Made by a program: the position numbers and the translations under genes. From assembly GCF_028705895.1 (NCBI RefSeq), contig NZ_JAQWCQ010000001.1, forward strand, positions 62,001 through 126,000: DNA of 64,000 nt, given 5' to 3'. Positions within the stretch are counted from its first letter, which is position 1. Each line of letters begins with the position of its first letter. This DNA comes from Massilibacteroides sp. (lineage in GTDB: Bacteria > Bacteroidota > Bacteroidia > Bacteroidales > Tannerellaceae). This document shows positions 60,301 through 64,000 of this stretch, piece after piece. Below the pieces are notes generated by a model, which did no database searches, had not been told where the DNA came from, and worked only from the letters and a program-made list of their open reading frames with translations.

Positions 60301-62909
60301 GCCTTTTTATGCGATGTGCCAAATACGAACTGGACTTCTTGGCCAGGCAAACAGGAAAGACTATTTTCTGTAATCCAGATATCCGAAAAAACAGGAGGCC
60401 GTTTGTCTTTATCTGTGTAGAGAATAACATCCTGTTCCAGTTCGACCTGACGTCCTTTACTGTCTGTTGCCTCTAAACGAATCCGGTAATTGCCCGAATG
60501 TAAATCAGCAAATACTTTTGCATTAATTGGTGATTCTGTCGTGAATTTGTCTGAAATCACTTCTTCACCCTGTATCGTTTTAAGATCTTCTCCCTTTTTT
60601 GCCCTCTCTTGTTTTAATGCATAAATACGATATATCCCTTCTGCTTTTGTCGGTTCCCCATTCAATGTGTGAGCATTTATCCGAACTGACAGATTCTCCT
60701 TTTTCATTATGTCCCGTAAAGACGTTGACAAGACAATACTACTGCTACCTACTGAAAAGGACGAATTTGTTTCTTGCGTTTCCCCCTTGCTATCACTCAA
60801 CGTTGCAATCACTTCATAAGAGGCATAGGCAGGAAAACCCAGTAGTTGTTCTTGTTTTGTCGGTACAAATTCAAACTGGAATCCACCATTTTCATCTAAT
60901 TGCGTTTCGCCGGACAATAACTGAGTTTCCTGAAAATAGGAAGAATTGGAATAGAAACGGAATGGACGAAGAATTACCCGATAATTAACCTTTCCGCTTT
61001 GCAGTGGTACTCCCGAAAAAGTTTGTGCTTTCCCCTTAATCGTAACCGTATCTCCAAAAGCAACCTCGTCTTTTATAGAATTGATCTCCACATTAAACGT
61101 CGGACGTTTATATTCTTCAACACGAAAATACTGTGTCTCATTTTCCGCAGATAAAGAAAATGAACCATTCAATCCATATTTAGGCAAAGTAAACTCTCCA
61201 TGAAATGATCCAAACTCATTGGTCGTAAAATCACGAGTGGCAACTTCCTTATGGTTTGCATCACGAAGAATGACTGTTAGCGTTTTATTCGCAACGACAG
61301 ACTGGTTTTCTTTTTCACTATCATAAACAATACCTTTAACATAGACATTCTGTCCCGGACGATATAGCCCCCTGTCTGTAAAGAGTGATACTTTTGTTTT
61401 TGTGTCTGTGTTTCCGCCAGAATAGCTACTCCCTAAATAAATAGAAGAAAGAGGAGTATTCGTGTCACCTTTATATACGGCTCTGAAGTAGCGGATATCT
61501 TTTTTCTCCGGTACTCTTGCAATACCATTTAAATCCGTTTGAAGGGAGTCAACGATAATTGGCTTGTTTTGTTTATTGCTATACAATAAAACAGTTCCCT
61601 TTTCAATAGGCTTTCCGGAATATAAGTCCGTAACCAAAATATCCGCACCTCCTGCAGAAGTAGAACGAGAAACAGCCATTACTTTACTAACGAACATGTA
61701 ATTCGTAGATTCTAAAAGCTTATCAGGCACCGTTATTTCATAAAAATAGATTCCTCCTTCATCTAAGCCGGTTATCCAGATTGATGTATCCACACGCTGA
61801 TATGTATTCGGAGTCTCTAAAGACGCGCGAATCTGGCGCACTAACTTTCTGTTTCCTTTGCTTTTTTCTTTTTGTTGGGCTGTCCAGTAATCATAACTGT
61901 TTACCTCTTCAGGTGTTAAATCCGTTTCATATACCTTGATGTTTATCGAATGTACATTCTTGTAATTAAGTCCAAGTTTTACTTCATGACCCGGGTAGGC
62001 AACTGCCGGCAAGGATACTTGCAGTTCCGGGTTTTGAATAGATCCGATTTTATTTTTAAAATAGTTGATGCGTTCATAAGACGGATAACGATCCACTGCC
62101 TGCTGACATAGTTCAATAATATCTTTATAAATTGTACTTTCCTGTGTATTAGCCGAATAATAAGTCGTCATTTCTAATCCCTCTACTTTGCGAATCCATA
62201 CTTCCGCTGCAAAATCATAAGAAGAAAACTGATCATACAAACTGTCTAACGATGCAAAATACGACTTCTTGTTTTCCTCATTATAAAAGGACCCTCTGTT
62301 TTTGAATGAGAGATAATCTAATTCAGCCAACAAAAGCGCTTTCGGATTATTGGCTTTCTTTTTATAAGCGATTAGAGTACGGTATAATTCATCAGATGGA
62401 TTTACTTCCAAAGCACGATAGATCAGGTAGTCGTATAAAGTAGGACGTAAAGCCTCATCCTTTCCGACTTCAAGAATGTCCGCGTAGTTGCTTATAGGCA
62501 CTTGTTGCAAAAGTTGTGCAGGTTGTAGGGAGAGAGAATACTCTTCTTCAATCTTTTCCTTAAAAATAGTAGAAGTCCATTCATTTATATCTTCGGGAAT
62601 GTATCCGATGATTGGACTACGCTGTCTGTATTTCCACCCATGCGTTCCTTCAAAACTGGCGTACATCTCCGCAATAAGAGAATGAAGAATCGCAGCTTCT
62701 TCTGCTTTCTCACAAGAGGCTGCGCGAGTTTCCACTTCTTTAATTAAAGCTGGATAACGAGCTTCATCAATCTCGGTTTCCCCTTTAATTCGTTCAACTA
62801 ATTCTTTTATAGAAAAGGGAGTTTCTTTCTTCTTATTTGTCTGTGCTGTCATTTGTAACGGTAAACTACAAAGTAGTGCATATATAAGCGTTATTGCTAT
62901 CTTCTTCAT
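57303..62909 (-). CDS. Alpha-2-macroglobulin-family protein lacking the thioester motif
   Basis: An 1868-residue secreted protein. I start at 62909 (MKKIAITLIYALLCSLPLQM) because it gives a signal peptide; the track start lies 33 bases upstream. A helical N-terminal part of about 300 residues is followed by MG-type beta domains ('SLFTDRGLYRPGQNVYVKGI' is the MG2 signature), the A2M domain ('RTDSEGNFTVNFTLPESNTT', 'LMVLPNLPRFVRQGDEVTIS') and a helical TED-like domain ('DGAWGWFSGFGADRIITVSI', 'ATLNAIYALLLTGKGWLSE'). The position of the CxEQ thioester reads 'LPNLSTPVNNSVSAWFASYY', with no Cys, so it cannot trap proteases covalently. Bacterial A2Ms are periplasmic or outer-membrane protease traps; non-covalent binding or another role applies here. 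Single-gene unit. Confidence 0.92.
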   Translation of the reverse strand: MKKIAITLIYALLCSLPLQMTAQTNKKKETPFSIKELVERIKGETEIDEARYPALIKEVETRAASCEKAEEAAILHSLIAEMYASFEGTHGWKYRQRSPIIGYIPEDINEWTSTIFKEKIEEEYSLSLQPAQLLQQVPISNYADILEVGKDEALRPTLYDYLIYRALEVNPSDELYRTLIAYKKKANNPKALLLAELDYLSFKNRGSFYNEENKKSYFASLDSLYDQFSSYDFAAEVWIRKVEGLEMTTYYSANTQESTIYKDIIELCQQAVDRYPSYERINYFKNKIGSIQNPELQVSLPAVAYPGHEVKLGLNYKNVHSINIKVYETDLTPEEVNSYDYWTAQQKEKSKGNRKLVRQIRASLETPNTYQRVDTSIWITGLDEGGIYFYEITVPDKLLESTNYMFVSKVMAVSRSTSAGGADILVTDLYSGKPIEKGTVLLYSNKQNKPIIVDSLQTDLNGIARVPEKKDIRYFRAVYKGDTNTPLSSIYLGSSYSGGNTDTKTKVSLFTDRGLYRPGQNVYVKGIVYDSEKENQSVVANKTLTVILRDANHKEVATRDFTTNEFGSFHGEFTLPKYGLNGSFSLSAENETQYFRVEEYKRPTFNVEINSIKDEVAFGDTVTIKGKAQTFSGVPLQSGKVNYRVILRPFRFYSNSSYFQETQLLSGETQLDENGGFQFEFVPTKQEQLLGFPAYASYEVIATLSDSKGETQETNSSFSVGSSSIVLSTSLRDIMKKENLSVRINAHTLNGEPTKAEGIYRIYALKQERAKKGEDLKTIQGEEVISDKFTTESPINAKVFADLHSGNYRIRLEATDSKGRQVELEQDVILYTDKDKRPPVFSDIWITENSLSCLPGQEVQFVFGTSHKKAYVLYELYVNNKVVERKRMELSNENREIIVPFLEKYGDGAAALFTFIKEGKLYTRQVIINKQRPSKELTIKTETFRDKLIPGNKESWTFRVLNPDSLPAAAEVLASMYDASLDAIQPFNWNFSPITYPYIYASAFRNNGAYWFHVSSDYGKIDYKKVPEFEYSRFNWQQAMLTTYAFATRQSASLGAMKNQAVEMESDMVLTESVVEENASPVAPSPSNKELGAGEIKKETPLRQNFNETAFFYPVLRTDSEGNFTVNFTLPESNTTWKLQALAHTKDVKYGRFTKELISSKPLMVLPNLPRFVRQGDEVTISTQVINRSDDDLSGRVRLEIFDPKTEEPILCLSKSAYPFDLAAGKQTVASWTIPIVSGKDLLGVRIVADTETVSDGEQHLLPVLSNEVLLTESTPIYLKGEGEKEIHITKQNNTNDRPYKQTLEISANPIWYAVQALPNLSTPVNNSVSAWFASYYSNTLASSIVKANPRIKTVIDQWAAKKGDASSLLSNLEKNEELKNVILEETPWVLEAENETEQIQRLNLLFDMNRADGQRAQALQELIRLQREDGAWGWFSGFGADRIITVSILQGMADLVRLNAVQYGQEEKEMQMNALKFLDLQIQKDFELLKKVNKNWKNTTPSETQLAYILMRSTYRDIPEASETREAIRFYTDQAEKQWQKLPLRMKVQTALLLHRNRKKEQAQTIMNWFKRTATKSEEQGFFWANNRRNGFSPVSPIETHTLLMIAFAEINPIEAEVEGMKQWLLNQKRTQGWETTPATLNAIYALLLTGKGWLSENNQVTVTWGNETIDSKTGNVGIGYIKKSKNTSEIKAEDKVIVKKEGSAPAWGALYHQFFVLADQVMKSAGDLSIDKKLFVERVSSEGKTLVSIKDGENLRVGEKVVVRLTIRAKQEMTYVHLKDLRAGCFEPVEQVSGTQYRDGVSFYKTSKDASEHFFFDRLPEGTVVLEYGVYVSRSGEYASGPADIQCLYAPEYGSHTDGYCLIIKD

Positions 62910-63036
62910 TTTCCTTTGATTTATTATAAAACAATCTTCCATAAGTATAGATACAAAGATTGTCTAAAAAAGAGTGAATAAACGGTTAATTAGGCATAAA
63001 AGTAAGAAAAATAAGGAGAAGATACGGCTTTTCGTA

Positions 63037-64000
63037 CTATTCTCCCGCATTTTCCGCTAATATATCCGCAAGAGATTGATGCGTTAACTTATGCCTTATC
63101 CAGGCCAGGACATTAAACGTCTTTCGTAATTTCATCTCATATTTGTCATTCTTGATTCTGGTAAAATCTTTCTTATATAATTCCCATAATCTGTTTCGTG
63201 CTTTTTCATACGAGGGAAGAGGATAATCCCGTAAGAATTTAAAAATTATCTTTTCTGTGATATTTGTTTCTTTCTCATAGCGGATACTCCTTTTTATTGC
63301 ACTTATCTCATTCTCTAAAAAAAGCAGATTTTTTAATTCAGCCTGCAATAATAAATTAACCAACCGAGCGGTATTATACGAGGGAAGCATATAAAATTGC
63401 TTTCCGGAGCTCAGTATTTTCTTCATGTATTTTCGTGCCTGAGGAAGATCATTCACATACATATATAATACAACCGAATTGAGGAGTAGTTTGAGTTGAG
63501 GTTCTAAAGCCAAAAGAGCTGTTTTTTTGAACAGACTATCTTCGTTTTCTTTTTTCAGGAATAGGGCAGACTCAAAATCTCCCGTTTGCATGAACCGGTT
63601 TTGTTCGTACAAATAAATTAACGATTTCACATATAAGACAAATTCCTTTGCATAAGAACCCTGTTCAATCTCTCTTAATTTATCAATAAAGAAAGACATT
63701 TCAGCATATAGCCTGGTTATTTCCAGACTATCCAAGACACCTTGTATAGCGCTTAAATAATAAATTGGCGGATTCTGAATCAACTGTTCATTTTTCCCGA
63801 ATAAATCAATGATTTCTTTATAATAGCGGATGGCTAATTTATAATTACCTGAGTTCAGATAATAGGACGATTGAAAAAGAAGGTGAAGTTTTTCAGCCTC
63901 AAACCCTTGATACGAACTATTTCCGATCAGGTGAAGCTCGCTTAATACTAAATCATTCAGAGACTCCTTCTGTTTGTCGGAACGTGCATACCCTTTATGG
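63037..64000 (-). CDS. TPR-like hypothetical protein, C-terminal part (5' end outside window)
   Basis: The reading frame is open to the end of the window: codons before the TTG used by the track (63783) read on without a stop, including 'GNYKLAIRYYKEIIDLFGKN', so the start lies beyond 64000. At least 321 residues are visible. They are mostly helical, in TPR-like pairs ('TRLYAEMSFFIDKLREIEQG', 'DLPQARKYMKKILSSGKQFY'), with a basic C-terminus 'RIKNDKYEMKLRKTFNVLAW'. No family is named with confidence and no membrane helix is visible in this part. It is on the same strand as the alpha-2-macroglobulin gene, 127 bases upstream of it; a link is unproven. Confidence 0.75.
   Translation of the reverse strand, partial: HKGYARSDKQKESLNDLVLSELHLIGNSSYQGFEAEKLHLLFQSSYYLNSGNYKLAIRYYKEIIDLFGKNEQLIQNPPIYYLSAIQGVLDSLEITRLYAEMSFFIDKLREIEQGSYAKEFVLYVKSLIYLYEQNRFMQTGDFESALFLKKENEDSLFKKTALLALEPQLKLLLNSVVLYMYVNDLPQARKYMKKILSSGKQFYMLPSYNTARLVNLLLQAELKNLLFLENEISAIKRSIRYEKETNITEKIIFKFLRDYPLPSYEKARNRLWELYKKDFTRIKNDKYEMKLRKTFNVLAWIRHKLTHQSLADILAENAGE

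Noticed and set aside
1-64000. tRNA, rRNA, tmRNA, phage or transposase genes
   Set aside because: I looked in the gaps between genes and saw no cloverleaf ends, rRNA segments or transposase motifs. A tRNAscan-SE or Infernal run would be the decisive check.

Overview
The window looks like chromosomal DNA from a Bacteroidales bacterium, most likely Parabacteroides or a close Tannerellaceae relative. The evidence is a SusD-type lipoprotein beside glycoside hydrolases, a TamB/TamL pair, a BtuB-BtuG-BtuF vitamin B12 locus behind a cobalamin riboswitch, a FimB/Mfa2-like lipoprotein, and a large secreted protein whose C-terminal domain resembles DUF6383, which I associate mainly with Parabacteroides. 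Many genes also have Bacteroidetes-type promoters (TTTG, about 19 bases, TAnnTTTG). The genus call is inference; the order-level call is firm.

Layout. 1-5.8 kb is the end of a polysaccharide utilisation locus (PUL): SusD, a beta-helix protein, GH43 and GH42. A three-gene minus-strand group follows (a small secreted protein and a lysine exporter LysO encoded as two ORFs), then a GH106 alpha-L-rhamnosidase. Together the enzymes point to a galactose-, arabinose- and rhamnose-bearing plant glycan such as rhamnogalacturonan I or arabinogalactan. 10.5-18.6 kb holds a 46-residue membrane protein, TamB, TamL and a TPR protein. rpmH follows, then about 1.5 kb without a convincing gene but rich in inverted repeats. 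20.4-24.3 kb is a compact envelope and RNA-modification operon (PASTA protein, RluD, Ddl, acyltransferase). A 1163-residue secreted protein comes next, followed by the riboswitch and btuB-btuG-btuF, a convergent sulfide:quinone reductase-like flavoprotein, and a tricorn-protease homologue.

38.1-43.9 kb is a five-gene MacAB-TolC-like efflux operon with a perfect palindrome at its promoter. Convergent to it is a minus-strand operon ddh-lgt-fprA-nagB (diaminopimelate dehydrogenase, prolipoprotein diacylglyceryl transferase, flavodiiron protein, glucosamine-6-phosphate deaminase). Then come a secreted phosphoesterase with a TIM-barrel isomerase, the FimB/Mfa2-like protein, TcdA, a tiny Cys-Cys/Lys-rich secreted protein, a relic of a SusD gene, a lipoprotein phosphoesterase, TrpS, MeaB with two DUF1573 proteins, a thioester-less alpha-2-macroglobulin, and a TPR-like gene cut by the window end.

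I found no phage, complete insertion sequence, CRISPR array, tRNA or rRNA. The least explained signals are non-coding: a dispersed palindrome family with core ATAAAGGWTAT (19.1, 19.8, 20.1 and 52.3 kb), a 288-bp element bounded by 16-bp inverted repeats and full of hairpins, three 22-bp direct repeats upstream of the tricorn homologue, and a G-rich palindrome upstream of the large secreted protein. The Cys-Cys/Lys-rich 72-residue protein is the most unusual coding item.
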